DNA of 42,617 bases from an uncultured Eubacteriales bacterium. GTDB lineage: Bacteria; Bacillota; Clostridia; Oscillospirales; Acutalibacteraceae. The notes beneath the pieces are model-generated. The model was not told where the DNA came from. It did no database searches and saw only the letters and a list, made by a program, of their open reading frames with translations. Positions 1 to 8,652 of this stretch are shown in pieces; the first letter of the stretch is position 1; every line of letters begins with the position of its first letter. The translations under genes and the position numbers were made by a program. Where the stretch lies: assembly GCA_900317025.1 (NCBI GenBank), contig ONFG01000009.1, positions 1 through 42,617 on the forward strand, given 5' to 3'.

Positions 1-390
1 GATATGCTTTTGCAGTTGAAAGACGAGCATACAAAACGCCGGTTCTGTCTTGGGACTGCGTGGCAAGGTGCGGATTGGGTTTTTATTCAGGATAACGGCG
101 ACATTATGTTCCCGACAAGCCCGACGCAGATGTTTGACAAGTTTTTGAAGCGAAACGGCTTGCCGCATCGCAAGTTTCACGCACTCAGACATACTTCTGC
201 AACGCTTTCTCTGATAAGTGGCGTGGATATAAAGACGGTCGCTGAACGACTCGGACATTCGCAGATGAAAACGACAAACCGCTATGTTCACGCTCTTGAA
301 GAAGCAGATGAGCGTGCGTCTGATGTACTTGGTGATCTTGTTCAGGAGCTTGAGAACAGATCGGCGAACGATAAAAGAAAAGACGTATAA
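1..390 (+). CDS. Tyrosine recombinase (phage/ICE-type integrase), C-terminal part
   Basis: The reading frame is open from the first base, so the N-terminal DNA-binding part lies outside the window. What remains is the catalytic C-terminus of a tyrosine recombinase: a HALRHTSAT box (the H-x-x-R of the active site), the LGHSQ box, and a Y in the following TNRYVHAL segment that fits the nucleophilic tyrosine. The family cuts and rejoins DNA at attachment sites to integrate or excise mobile elements. The gene ends in a charged tail followed at once by a hairpin terminator. The last ~20 codons and that hairpin recur in inverted orientation near 10.2 kb. It is probably the integrase of the element carrying the genes downstream, or a neighbour at the same hotspot. 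Confidence 0.88.
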   Translation, partial: DMLLQLKDEHTKRRFCLGTAWQGADWVFIQDNGDIMFPTSPTQMFDKFLKRNGLPHRKFHALRHTSATLSLISGVDIKTVAERLGHSQMKTTNRYVHALEEADERASDVLGDLVQELENRSANDKRKDV

Positions 391-428
391 ACACTATGGG
401 CATACCGACAAGCAATATCGGTATGCCC
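318..428 (+). repeat. Integrase-tail inverted repeat, copy A
   Basis: The segment covers the last ~20 codons of the recombinase gene and its terminator hairpin. It matches the reverse complement of 10209-10320 with scattered substitutions, roughly 85% identity by eye. Both copies encode a tail ending KRKDV and both are followed by a GCATACCGA/TCGGTATGC hairpin. Confidence 0.8.
398..428 (+). terminator. Bidirectional terminator between integrase and rhuM-fic
   Basis: A perfect 11-bp stem (GGGCATACCGA at 398-408, TCGGTATGCCC at 418-428) lies between two convergent genes. A T-rich run follows on the plus strand. Confidence 0.75.
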
Positions 429-442
429 GTTGTTTAATATAA

Positions 443-1384
443 TCATCTCAACATACAATTCATAATTACGTTTATCATCATTTCCTTTTCGCTCGGCTGA
501 GATTCGGCTATCATGATCGTCAGCGCCGCAAGTGTCTGGTCGGCGATGGCTTTTTCCGTCTTTTTATCATCAAGAAACAGCGCTCCGTTTTTGTCGAGGA
601 AATACAGGAACATCGTCGCGGCAATGCGTTTGTTGCCGTCCGAGAACGAATGGTTCTTTGTAACGAAATAAAGCAGGTTTGCCGCCTTTTCTTCAAGCGT
701 CGGATATAGTTCCACGCCGTCGAATTCCTGATAAATGTTCGATATGCTGCCCTTGAAGGAATCGTCCTTCTCGTTGCCGAAAAGCGAGCTGCCCGAGGCA
801 AATTTCATCTCATCAATTACCCTGCGGCATTCGTCGTAATTTAAAACATAAACAGCCTTGCTGCCCGACGGCTTCCGCATAGTCTGATGATCGTATGCGT
901 CAAGCAGATCGAGCGCCGTGTTGAAGCGTTCGATGACCGACAGCACCTGCTTTGCGTCAAGCTGATTTTCCGCGCGTTTCATAATGCGTATGACCTCTCC
1001 GATCTGATCTATACGCTTATTATTCACGGCATAGCCCTTGATTATGTAATCTTTGAGAACGCTGTTCGCCCACCTGCGGAATTCCACGCCGCGCTTTGAT
1101 TTAACGCGATACCCGACCGAAATTATCACGTCGAGGTTATAGTACTCGACCTGATATGTTTTGCCGTCAGCGGCAGTTGTCGCAAAATTTGCGACAACTG
1201 AATTGTCATCGGAAAGCTCCTCTTTCAGTACATTGTTGACGTGCTTGCCAATGGTTTTGATATCGCGTCCGAAAAGCTCGGCAAGCTGCGCTCTGTTCAG
1301 CCATACAGTCTTGCCGTCTGTGCTGACGTTGAGCTTCACGGAGTGGTCGGAGGTCTCGTATAAAATGATCTCGTTTTTATTCAT
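443..1384 (-). CDS. RhuM-Fic/Doc fusion protein
   Basis: The 313-residue protein joins two modules. Residues ~1-125 look like the RhuM/virulence family: an N-terminal winged-helix-like segment (WLNRAQLAELFGRD) and the YYNLDVIISVGYRV block typical of the family. Residues ~185-300 form a Fic/Doc domain with the motif HSFSDGNKR at 245-253, in which the His and the DGNxR loop are intact. Fic/Doc domains transfer AMP or phosphate to target proteins and often act as toxins. The K in place of the second glycine of HxFx(D/E)GNGR resembles Doc kinases more than classic Fic enzymes (inference). No antitoxin ORF is apparent beside it. The gene is divergent from the PIWI operon with its own promoter and converges on the integrase. 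Confidence 0.85.
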   Translation of the reverse strand: MNKNEIILYETSDHSVKLNVSTDGKTVWLNRAQLAELFGRDIKTIGKHVNNVLKEELSDDNSVVANFATTAADGKTYQVEYYNLDVIISVGYRVKSKRGVEFRRWANSVLKDYIIKGYAVNNKRIDQIGEVIRIMKRAENQLDAKQVLSVIERFNTALDLLDAYDHQTMRKPSGSKAVYVLNYDECRRVIDEMKFASGSSLFGNEKDDSFKGSISNIYQEFDGVELYPTLEEKAANLLYFVTKNHSFSDGNKRIAATMFLYFLDKNGALFLDDKKTEKAIADQTLAALTIMIAESQPSEKEMMINVIMNCMLR

Positions 1385-1422
1385 TGCATTTACCTTTTTC
1401 GTCGAAAAATTAGTGTTGATTT

Positions 1423-1451
1423 ATGATACAACATATTGAGTAAAATGTCAA
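1423..1451 (-). promoter_or_regulatory. Sigma-A promoter of rhuM-fic
   Basis: On the minus strand, TTGACA (1446-1451) and TATCAT (1423-1428) are separated by 17 nt, about 40 nt upstream of the start codon. Confidence 0.65.
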
Positions 1452-1531
1452 TTGTATTCTGAGAACATATTCGATTTTTACGCGATCTATATGATGTGTT
1501 TTGTATTAAAATTAAATATGTAAAATTCTAC

Positions 1532-1560
1532 TTGACAGGAAGGAGAACGTGTGTTAGAAT
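1532..1560 (+). promoter_or_regulatory. Sigma-A promoter of the pPIWI-RE operon
   Basis: TTGACA (1532-1537), a 17-nt spacer and TAGAAT (1555-1560) form a near-consensus promoter about 160 nt upstream of the first gene. Transcription should begin near 1567. It is divergent from the rhuM-fic promoter, leaving ~80 nt between the two -35 boxes. Confidence 0.7.
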
Positions 1561-1566
1561 AAAGGC

Positions 1567-1702
1567 GTACACGAAAAATATCATAAAGTATGCAATGTAA
1601 AGCCAAGGAGAACTTGTATAGAAGTGACTGCGTTGACTTTGCATTTTATTCAGTTAAGAATGTATGCGCTTTCCGATATTTTTTCGGGAAGCGCTTTTTG
1701 TT
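1567..1702 (+). ncRNA. Leader RNA / attenuator ahead of the pPIWI-RE operon
   Basis: From the predicted start site to the end of a T run this would be a ~135-nt RNA. It ends in a strong hairpin (GCGCTTTCCGA at about 1667-1677, TCGGGAAGCGC at about 1684-1694) followed by TTTTTG, which looks like an intrinsic terminator placed before the AGGAGG site of the first gene. Farther 5', complementary segments around TATGCAA (~1590) and TTGCAT (~1639) could form a second stem. An imperfect repeat, AAGGAGAACGTGT in the promoter spacer and AAGGAGAACTTGT at ~1605, flanks the RNA 5' half. It could be an attenuator, a stable small RNA, or both. No matching RNA family is known to me. Confidence 0.45.
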
Positions 1703-1720
1703 TTACAGGAGGTATGAAAA

Positions 1721-2794
1721 TTGAAAGAATCAGAATTTGATAGTATGATCTATGCTATTGCCGCAGGATTGTACGAAAAATCACAAAGACCTGAAAAATA
1801 TTTTTATAGCGAGAAATTGATGTACGGTATAAACAAGCTGGCTGCTATGGCTGCACAAAACGGACGTGCTGATATCCTTTCCGAACTTCACGAGAACGCT
1901 TTTTTGAAGAGGTTTGCCGCACGTCCGGTCAGATCTTGGTTTGTCAGGTGGGATACGGCGTTTACTGCCGAATTGAAAAAATATCCGCTGTTTAATACGG
2001 GGGCGCTTGCGGAGATTTACGACGGAAATGTATTCGATATTACCGATGAGTGTGCCGTGCTTTGCGCGACTACGGAGAGCGATTTTTTCAACGCATTGAC
2101 TCAGGAGAATGCTTATCGTAAAATGCGCGAGCTGTCCGCCGAAGAGTATACGGCGGTGAGGGAATTTATTGTCCTGCACCCGCTGTGTTCGGGGCGCGAT
2201 ATACGCCGCTTCAAGATCGCACATAATTCTCCCGAAATACAAAGTGTGTTCAACGCTGCATACGAAGATATCCCGCAGGACAGCTATAAATGTCCCGAAT
2301 GCGGCTGGACTATGCGTTTTATCGGGAAAAGATCGGTATGCTGCAACAACTCATGCAGCCGTACTCACCGAACACGCGATCAGTTCGAAAGGATCGACAG
2401 CTCTTATGAGAAAAGGCTCGTCCACGGCGTGATGCGCTATATGTGTATACCAGGAAAAATAGAGATCAAAATACGCAATGAGGCGGAAAAGCTTGGGTGC
2501 GAGACCGAGCTTTGGCCGGAGCACGATAAATATGATATAAAGATAATACTGCCCGATGGGAGCGTCTGGGCGATAGATGCCAAGACACATCTAAATCCCT
2601 ATAACCTTGCGTCGCAGATAAAAAACGACGGGAGTTTTACTTCCGAACAGGCGGACGAGCATATTTATGTTGTTCCGCACGAACGCAAAGCAGAGAATCC
2701 TGCGTATTGTGATATCTGCAAAGACGCTTTACAGCCCGGCGTTTTATTTATGACTGACAAAGAGCTGTATCAAAAGATAAAGGAGGCGATATAA
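1721..2794 (+). CDS. pPIWI-RE island nuclease: zinc ribbon plus PD-(D/E)XK domain
   Basis: The 357-residue protein is the first gene of a three-gene operon. A helical N-terminal region (1-185) is followed by a zinc ribbon (C191, C194, C207/208, C212) and then a restriction-endonuclease-like fold. There D272 (strand YDIKIIL), D286 and K288 (AIDAK) fit the D...(D/E)xK active site. This architecture and gene order match the REase component of pPIWI-RE three-gene islands (domain Y plus REase). The predicted role is cleavage of invader DNA; that is inference from family literature. TTG at 1721 is chosen because AGGAGG sits 8 nt upstream; a nearer ATG (1713) opens only a short ORF in another frame. 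The stop overlaps the next start. Confidence 0.78.
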   Translation: MKESEFDSMIYAIAAGLYEKSQRPEKYFYSEKLMYGINKLAAMAAQNGRADILSELHENAFLKRFAARPVRSWFVRWDTAFTAELKKYPLFNTGALAEIYDGNVFDITDECAVLCATTESDFFNALTQENAYRKMRELSAEEYTAVREFIVLHPLCSGRDIRRFKIAHNSPEIQSVFNAAYEDIPQDSYKCPECGWTMRFIGKRSVCCNNSCSRTHRTRDQFERIDSSYEKRLVHGVMRYMCIPGKIEIKIRNEAEKLGCETELWPEHDKYDIKIILPDGSVWAIDAKTHLNPYNLASQIKNDGSFTSEQADEHIYVVPHERKAENPAYCDICKDALQPGVLFMTDKELYQKIKEAI

Positions 2795-5700
2795 TGAAGA
2801 CCGAGCTTGACAGAATAAAGGGCACATTGAAAGCGTATCCGAATGGCATTGATATCAATAAAATGGTTCAAACCGAGATGACGCTTGCCGTTATGGAGCT
2901 TTGCGCACCCGAGGGCGACCTTTCAAAAGCGTTTCTGCTGCTTCAAAATTATTCTCTGATCGGAAGAATAAACGACGCTCGGGAGACAGCATTCTTACAA
3001 AAAGCTCATATCTGTCTGAAGCAATGCAGTTCCAAGCAGAACTGGCTCCGCCTTTTGGAAAGCTATCGTGAAATCGACGAAGCATATCGTCTTTATAATA
3101 TCACAGAGGTGACGACCAATGATAAAACCGTTTTAAAGCTTAGCAGGAATAACGACACAGCGATCGAACCCAATCGTGCGGATACTTATATTTCATATAT
3201 CAAGGCTTATCACGAAGAGAGACAAGCGGCGAGAATTGCGTCTGACGGAACCTACAGCTACTATATCAAGGGCAGCGACACACCGCCGGTCGAGGTAACA
3301 ATACCGAAGATTGGAGAAATACCGGCTCGTTCGTACGAACCGAAGAGCAAAAGGAAACACATCTGTGTGACCATAGATGAATTGAAGAATTCTGCCTGTG
3401 AGATCAAGAGCTTGCTTCCCAAGGATCACAGCTATGATGTTTTGCAGTCAAATCTTATAAAAGAAGTCTGCGAAAATGAAGTAAGACCTGCACAGCAGTT
3501 CGACATCAGTGAAGCTGTTGATCTTGTCGGCATGGTCGGAGCGGGAAAATCTACGCTTATGAAGGTGCTGACTTACCGGCTTGCAAAGCAGCGAAAGAAA
3601 ATAGTGATCGTGCTCGATACCATATCGGAGGTGCTCAAAACAGTCGGATATTTTCGCAGGCTGAATATCAGCGCGTCTCCTCTCATTGGTCGAGGCAATC
3701 GGGAAAAATATATAGACCAGATGTCAATACCCGATGAGATGTACCTCGATCCGCTTTATTCGGAGTATCTGACAACTCCGTGCATAATTTCCGGTATGTC
3801 AAATTCAGACGGTGCCGTACCGAAATTCGGTGAGGAGCCGTGCCGAAGCCTAAAGAAAGGAAGATCGTATTACACTTGCCCGTATATTGACATTTGCCCG
3901 ACGACAAGAATGTACAGGGAGATATATACAAGCGATGTGATCGTGACTACAGTTCAGGGACTGACTGCTGTAAAGATCATAGGAAGCGGACAACTGTTTC
4001 TTGAATATGTGCTTGAACAGACCGACCTTGTTATCTTCGATGAATGCGATAAGGTCCAGAAAACGCTTGATGAGTTTTTTACGCCTTGTACCGATTTTTT
4101 GGAATTCATGAAAAGCAATGCGGACGCTTGCGCAAAAGACATGAAAAGGGACGCGGCTTCACAGGACGCGATGGACGAAAATGAACGCTGCTATTCAACT
4201 GCGCGCAATCAATCTTTTGAAGTTTCATTAAGAGTGCGTGAGGCGATACAGTCGATCGAGGATCCTTGGAAATATATGCTGAGAGAAACCTTCTCCGCTA
4301 TGACTCTTTATCACAGGCTTTGCGAAGAATCCGAAAACGGCAAAAACAAACTCACACCGAAAATACTGACGATGCTGGAAACGGCAATGGATACGCCGAA
4401 GGACGATGAACTTGATACGATCTTAGATATTGCGCTTCAGCTTGAGAATGACGAGAAGTTTACGCGCAAACTGAAAAAGTGGCTGTCAAAAAACGGATGT
4501 GAAGCCGACATTGTGCTTTTGAAGCATATCAAACTTTACCTTATCCTGACGGGATTTGACAACTACATCAAGTCGCTTGAAACAGCGTATTCATATCTTT
4601 CCGATGAGAATAAGGATAAAACGGAGCTTTTCGATTTTTTACAGGCTCGCTTTACCGCTCAGCAAAAGTTTCTGCCTTCATCGGTAATGGGCAATTTATT
4701 TGGTATGAGGAACGATCCTAAAAGGGGGCTGCAGCTTTATCGTCAGTATGCCTTCGGGCGTGCTCTTATGAACAGGATGCCGTATCTTAGACTCGAAAAC
4801 GACGGCTCTCCCGCGGGACCTCATGTTTTGCTGATGTCAGGCTCCAGTTGGGCGCCGGGCTGTTTGGAGTATCATGTTAATGTTCCTGTGAAGTATATAC
4901 TCGAAGCGGAGCCGTGGAAACGGGATAAGCTGTGCGAAACAGAAATGATCGACTTGTATACGGGCGTACGTGTGTCCGGAACCGGAGCAGATGAACGTAC
5001 AGGTAATCTACGGCTTGTTATACAAAAAATAATAGAAACGGTCAGAGCGGAGCTTAACAAAGGGCGAAAGCTCCTGATGATCGTTAACAGCTATAATGAA
5101 GCGATAACGGCAGAAAAAGCGCTTAACGAGCTTCTTGACGGAAAACCCGCCGCGTGTATGGTGCGCAGCAAGGGAACCGATGATATAGAACTTAACACAC
5201 AGGTACTCAGAGCCAATGTGCATGGCTTTGACAGCCACCGCGCCAAAATACTCGTCGCGCCGGCACAGGCGATAGAACGCGGCTACAATATCGTTGACAA
5301 GGACGGTCACTCGGTATTCGGGAGTATTTTCTTTTTGGTCAGACCTATGCCCGTGCCGAATGAAATATCCTCAAAATGCGCAAAGCTGAACGGACTCGCC
5401 GAGCAGAGAGCTATGAGCGACAGTATGTCGAACGGCTATAAGAAAGCAGATAATCTTCGCGGCTATGCCGCGCGTCAATGGCGGCAAATGGAGGTCGAGT
5501 CCCGAAAAACGCTGAGATATATCAGCAAAACTCTTCGCAGAGATGTAACGGCAGCTCTGTTTGTTCTCATCTTGCAGCTTTTCGGCAGACTTGCGCGTAT
5601 CACCGATCCGACTAAGGACGCACCCTGCGTTTATTTCGCAGACGGAGCATTCCACGCCGCAGAAAGCTCTCGCGGCGGTTACGACAGCCTTAACGAACTG

Positions 5701-5847
5701 AGATATTACCTCAATGAGATGATGGAAAGCGAGCAGTCGGCAGCGATAGCCGCCTCTCTTTACGAGCCGTTTTATACGGCTTTTATGAAAGGAGTAAATG
5801 AAAATGTCATGTATATACCCGATGGCAATGACGCCGAAGACGAATAA
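2794..5847 (+). CDS. pPIWI-RE island DinG-like superfamily 2 helicase
   Basis: The 1017-residue protein has an N-terminal region of ~230 residues (island domain Z), then a helicase core. Walker A is GMVGAGKS (246-253). Four cysteines at 330, 350, 362 and 368 lie between motif I and motif II as in the Fe-S cluster domain of XPD/DinG helicases. The motif II-like Walker B is VIFDECDK (D416-E417). A motif VI-like QLFGRLARI lies near residue 928. DinG helicases unwind DNA and DNA-RNA hybrids, which suits a partner for a guided PIWI protein (inference). The DECD variant replaces the usual DEAH. Translation is coupled: its start touches the nuclease stop, and its end overlaps the pPIWI start by ~50 nt. 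Confidence 0.85.
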   Translation: MKTELDRIKGTLKAYPNGIDINKMVQTEMTLAVMELCAPEGDLSKAFLLLQNYSLIGRINDARETAFLQKAHICLKQCSSKQNWLRLLESYREIDEAYRLYNITEVTTNDKTVLKLSRNNDTAIEPNRADTYISYIKAYHEERQAARIASDGTYSYYIKGSDTPPVEVTIPKIGEIPARSYEPKSKRKHICVTIDELKNSACEIKSLLPKDHSYDVLQSNLIKEVCENEVRPAQQFDISEAVDLVGMVGAGKSTLMKVLTYRLAKQRKKIVIVLDTISEVLKTVGYFRRLNISASPLIGRGNREKYIDQMSIPDEMYLDPLYSEYLTTPCIISGMSNSDGAVPKFGEEPCRSLKKGRSYYTCPYIDICPTTRMYREIYTSDVIVTTVQGLTAVKIIGSGQLFLEYVLEQTDLVIFDECDKVQKTLDEFFTPCTDFLEFMKSNADACAKDMKRDAASQDAMDENERCYSTARNQSFEVSLRVREAIQSIEDPWKYMLRETFSAMTLYHRLCEESENGKNKLTPKILTMLETAMDTPKDDELDTILDIALQLENDEKFTRKLKKWLSKNGCEADIVLLKHIKLYLILTGFDNYIKSLETAYSYLSDENKDKTELFDFLQARFTAQQKFLPSSVMGNLFGMRNDPKRGLQLYRQYAFGRALMNRMPYLRLENDGSPAGPHVLLMSGSSWAPGCLEYHVNVPVKYILEAEPWKRDKLCETEMIDLYTGVRVSGTGADERTGNLRLVIQKIIETVRAELNKGRKLLMIVNSYNEAITAEKALNELLDGKPAACMVRSKGTDDIELNTQVLRANVHGFDSHRAKILVAPAQAIERGYNIVDKDGHSVFGSIFFLVRPMPVPNEISSKCAKLNGLAEQRAMSDSMSNGYKKADNLRGYAARQWRQMEVESRKTLRYISKTLRRDVTAALFVLILQLFGRLARITDPTKDAPCVYFADGAFHAAESSRGGYDSLNELRYYLNEMMESEQSAAIAASLYEPFYTAFMKGVNENVMYIPDGNDAEDE

Positions 5848-8308
5848 GATCTTTAAGCTGTATTTTCTTGGTTTCCCCCCGCGTTGGAAGGAGCTGCTTC
5901 TTCGCCTTCAGTTATCTGTGAACCCAACGTTCAACACGGAGTACAATCTAAAAACCAATGTCCTTTACGGTTACCTGATGAGCTGGCTCGACGATGTCGT
6001 GAAGATCAATCCCATGAAAAAAACATCGGACGACAGCTGCTGGCTTGTCTCTCTGAAAGGACCCGATGCGGAAAGCATCTGCGAGATATTGCAGATCTGG
6101 TCGATGTCGGAATATGGAGAACACAAAAAAAGAACGCCCGAAACGGAGGCGCTTATAAAAGAGCTTTGTGAAGCGGCAGAACCTGATACGCTGCGAAGCT
6201 TTCTTCGCTGTGAGGAAGTGCGGCTGTTTGACGATAACGGACATGCGCTGACAGACTATGCGTTCGACGCTTTTGCCATTTACGCTGCCAATGCGCTTTT
6301 GGGAAAGACGATAACTATCTCCGGTCATGAATTGACTTTATGCAGCTGCGGCAGCAAAAAGCTCATGAGCCGCCCTGTTTCCGATGAAAAGAAAAACCCC
6401 TGTTATTTCTCTATCGCAGTCGAAATGTCCGTTCAGACAACGCCGCCCGAAAGGAAATGTATATTGCCCGTGGTTTGTTCTGTCAGACGTTTTATCTCGA
6501 ACGCAAACAGGGAGAATATTTATCTGGGTGAGAATATCCACGCATATGTTTCTGGAAATAAAAACAAATACCGCAGTATTACAATGCTTCAAAGTGCGAA
6601 CAAGGACGAAGAATCGGGCAAATATTTATACAAGCACTTTTGGAGCAAGCCCGAACAGCGGTGTTATGATCTTTATTATACCGACTCTCTGCCGACTGCC
6701 GAAGATGTGCTTTTCTCCCCGGAAACGTTTATAAAAGCGTCATCCGGAACTCAGATACTCCTGCCCTACAAAAACGGTATGTCTTTTACATATACGAACA
6801 TAGGAACGGGCGTTCCCATTGTGGATAAGGCGGAGATATTTCCTCAGATAGCGGAGTATATGAAGGATTTCGCCGCGCCCTTGGCAGAGGTTGAGTCTGT
6901 TGACAAAAGCCTCTCTGTTCGTTTGACGAAAGAGAAGGACAAGGCGATGAACAGGCAGCGTTTAAGAGACTGCGTCGATCTTTCGCAAATTACGATCGAG
7001 ATATACGGGCACAGAACCGACGGCGAATTGATCGGACTTATCAAAAACGAGATAGAAGAGTATTTCGGCGGCGAGGAGTACGGCTCCGTTATCCCTATCG
7101 AAATAAAGGAATGCGAATTGGGCGAGCTTGGCGGTCTGATGCGGTCCGATAAGTATGAGGAGAATCGCCGGCGCATCGAAAAGGTGCGTGGGATAATACC
7201 GGCTTCAAGTGATATCGTCGGTGCGCTTGTGATACTGCCGCCCGATCTGCGGGAAGAAGCAGGCGACCCTAAAGCGGCTCTGCGTGCGGGCTTCGCAGAT
7301 ACAAACAGACTGACGCAGTTTATATTTTCGCACAAAAAAGACGGCGAAAAAGATGACCCGAAAATGCGTGCTCGCGGCGCTGTGATGGATCTGTTCAGGC
7401 AGTTTGGATATACCTGCTTTAATGAAACAAGAAACACCGAAAAAAGCCCTGCTTTTGATGCAGATGTCATAGGCCTGGGAGTGTTGAGTCAGCTGCGCCC
7501 GCTGTGGGCAGGAGCGTCCAAAGAAGCGAAGTATACCGCAAAGCATCTTCCAATCTATATCACCTACAATGTAAGAAGCGGAAAAATGGCAGTCAATTGC
7601 GATATTCCCGGATTTTATCATCTTAGTTACCCGCAGGCGCTGCTGAAGCTTTCGGCGCTTTCTCGTCAGGAGGATTTTGTCCGCCTGTGCAATAGTGCGG
7701 CGCAGGGCGGATTTCGCAGCAAGCTGATCGGTATATCGCAGCTTTATCGAAATGCTTCCGCTATGATACTGACGGAGGCAAACGGAACGTCTCGCCAATT
7801 ATGGAAAGGACTGACAGATAAAACGATCGGGCAATACGAATATCTGGAGCAGTATATCCCATCAAAGATCGAAACGGGAACAAAAACTTACTCCGATATG
7901 CGCTCGTTCTGCGGTACAGGCGTGCGTATCATGAGAGTGCGCACGCAGGAAATCCCCGATTATTATACTCCGCAGAAGGACGAAGAAAATTACAGATCCG
8001 CAAGCGGAATGTTTGAATATGAAAAGGTGTTCTGGGGTATTGAGCCGCGTCCCAATAACAAAGACTACACTCTCAGCTTCAAAAACTCCCGATTTGATAA
8101 TCCTTCCAAAAGCTATGACGAATGCAGACCGGTCGAGTATTATCCGATACAGCTTCAGCCCGGCGACGACGCCCGGACGTGGGCTGCGTTTACAAATTAT
8201 CTCCGAATGGTGATGGTGCAGACAAGCAGAGATTCCGTAGTGCTTCCCGCACCGCTGCACCAGATCGGTCTGATGAAGGAATATCTGCTGCTTGCAAAGA
8301 AGAAGTGA
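5798..8308 (+). CDS. pPIWI-RE protein (PIWI/RNase H-fold)
   Basis: The 836-residue protein is recognised by its partners, its length and its layout as the PIWI component of a pPIWI-RE island. It has an N-terminal X-type region (~1-300), a middle MID-like region and a C-terminal RNase H-like domain (~550-836). Candidate core strands there are LPIYITYNVRSGKM (~585) and GVRIMRVRTQEIP (~705), followed by a closing helix with a conserved-looking E in GLMKEYLLL. pPIWI-RE proteins lack a PAZ domain and are predicted to bind a guide/target duplex. Whether the acidic triad is intact cannot be judged without an alignment. Starts at 5798 or 5804 are possible; AAGGAG at 5789-5794 is better spaced for 5804. 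It is the last gene of the operon. Confidence 0.72.
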   Translation: MKMSCIYPMAMTPKTNKIFKLYFLGFPPRWKELLLRLQLSVNPTFNTEYNLKTNVLYGYLMSWLDDVVKINPMKKTSDDSCWLVSLKGPDAESICEILQIWSMSEYGEHKKRTPETEALIKELCEAAEPDTLRSFLRCEEVRLFDDNGHALTDYAFDAFAIYAANALLGKTITISGHELTLCSCGSKKLMSRPVSDEKKNPCYFSIAVEMSVQTTPPERKCILPVVCSVRRFISNANRENIYLGENIHAYVSGNKNKYRSITMLQSANKDEESGKYLYKHFWSKPEQRCYDLYYTDSLPTAEDVLFSPETFIKASSGTQILLPYKNGMSFTYTNIGTGVPIVDKAEIFPQIAEYMKDFAAPLAEVESVDKSLSVRLTKEKDKAMNRQRLRDCVDLSQITIEIYGHRTDGELIGLIKNEIEEYFGGEEYGSVIPIEIKECELGELGGLMRSDKYEENRRRIEKVRGIIPASSDIVGALVILPPDLREEAGDPKAALRAGFADTNRLTQFIFSHKKDGEKDDPKMRARGAVMDLFRQFGYTCFNETRNTEKSPAFDADVIGLGVLSQLRPLWAGASKEAKYTAKHLPIYITYNVRSGKMAVNCDIPGFYHLSYPQALLKLSALSRQEDFVRLCNSAAQGGFRSKLIGISQLYRNASAMILTEANGTSRQLWKGLTDKTIGQYEYLEQYIPSKIETGTKTYSDMRSFCGTGVRIMRVRTQEIPDYYTPQKDEENYRSASGMFEYEKVFWGIEPRPNNKDYTLSFKNSRFDNPSKSYDECRPVEYYPIQLQPGDDARTWAAFTNYLRMVMVQTSRDSVVLPAPLHQIGLMKEYLLLAKKK

Positions 8309-8580
8309 CACTATAGGTTGTGTCATTTGCAACAGTAGAGTGTAAAAAGCTCTGTCATGAGTTAAACAGTTTAATAGTTTCGATAGTAGATGCGTATTTG
8401 AGCAGCCGCATAATTCTCTTTGTCGAAATAACAACAGCCTTGTCGAGCAGAAATTATTGGTGCACGTTTGGTGCACAACTTCAGCAAAAGTTATCGAAGA
8501 TAAGCAGAAGATACGCACCATGGAATGTGACGAAAACGGCTTGAAACAGCCATTTTTGGACGATGACGGATAGTAGTAAA
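8309..8580. other. Non-coding stretch after the pPIWI-RE operon
   Basis: I see no convincing gene. A tandem TTGGTGCAC-type repeat lies at ~8457-8477, and an AACGGCT/AGCCATT half-palindrome followed by T's lies near 8535-8557. The texture resembles integrase or attachment-site flanks, but no protein similarity can be claimed. Confidence 0.4.
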
Positions 8581-8581
8581 A

Positions 8582-8640
8582 AGTCGGTGGTCAGGTTGGT
8601 AAGGACGAGGTCGTCGGTTCAAGTCCGATTATCAGCTCTT
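8582..8640 (+). other. tRNA-like 3' fragment, possible attachment site
   Basis: A complete T arm is visible: GTCGG (8613-8617), loop TTCAAGT, CCGAT (8625-8629), followed by an acceptor-like TATCAGC. A D-loop-like GGTTGGTAAGG lies at ~8594. The distance between them is ~17 nt too short for a normal tRNA, about the length of an anticodon arm, and no matching 5' acceptor strand or CCA is present. This is not a functional tRNA; it resembles the tRNA 3' ends that tyrosine recombinases use as att sites (inference). Confidence 0.4.
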
Positions 8641-8652
8641 ATAAAACCGCAT

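Noticed and set aside
1532-1702. Retron or CRISPR-type repeat RNA in the PIWI leader
   Set aside because: No reverse transcriptase gene is nearby and the AAGGAGAAC motif occurs only twice, not as an array.
8320-8544. 74-aa open frame after the pPIWI gene
   Set aside because: No ribosome site, no recognisable motif, and it covers short repeats and palindromes; treated as non-coding.
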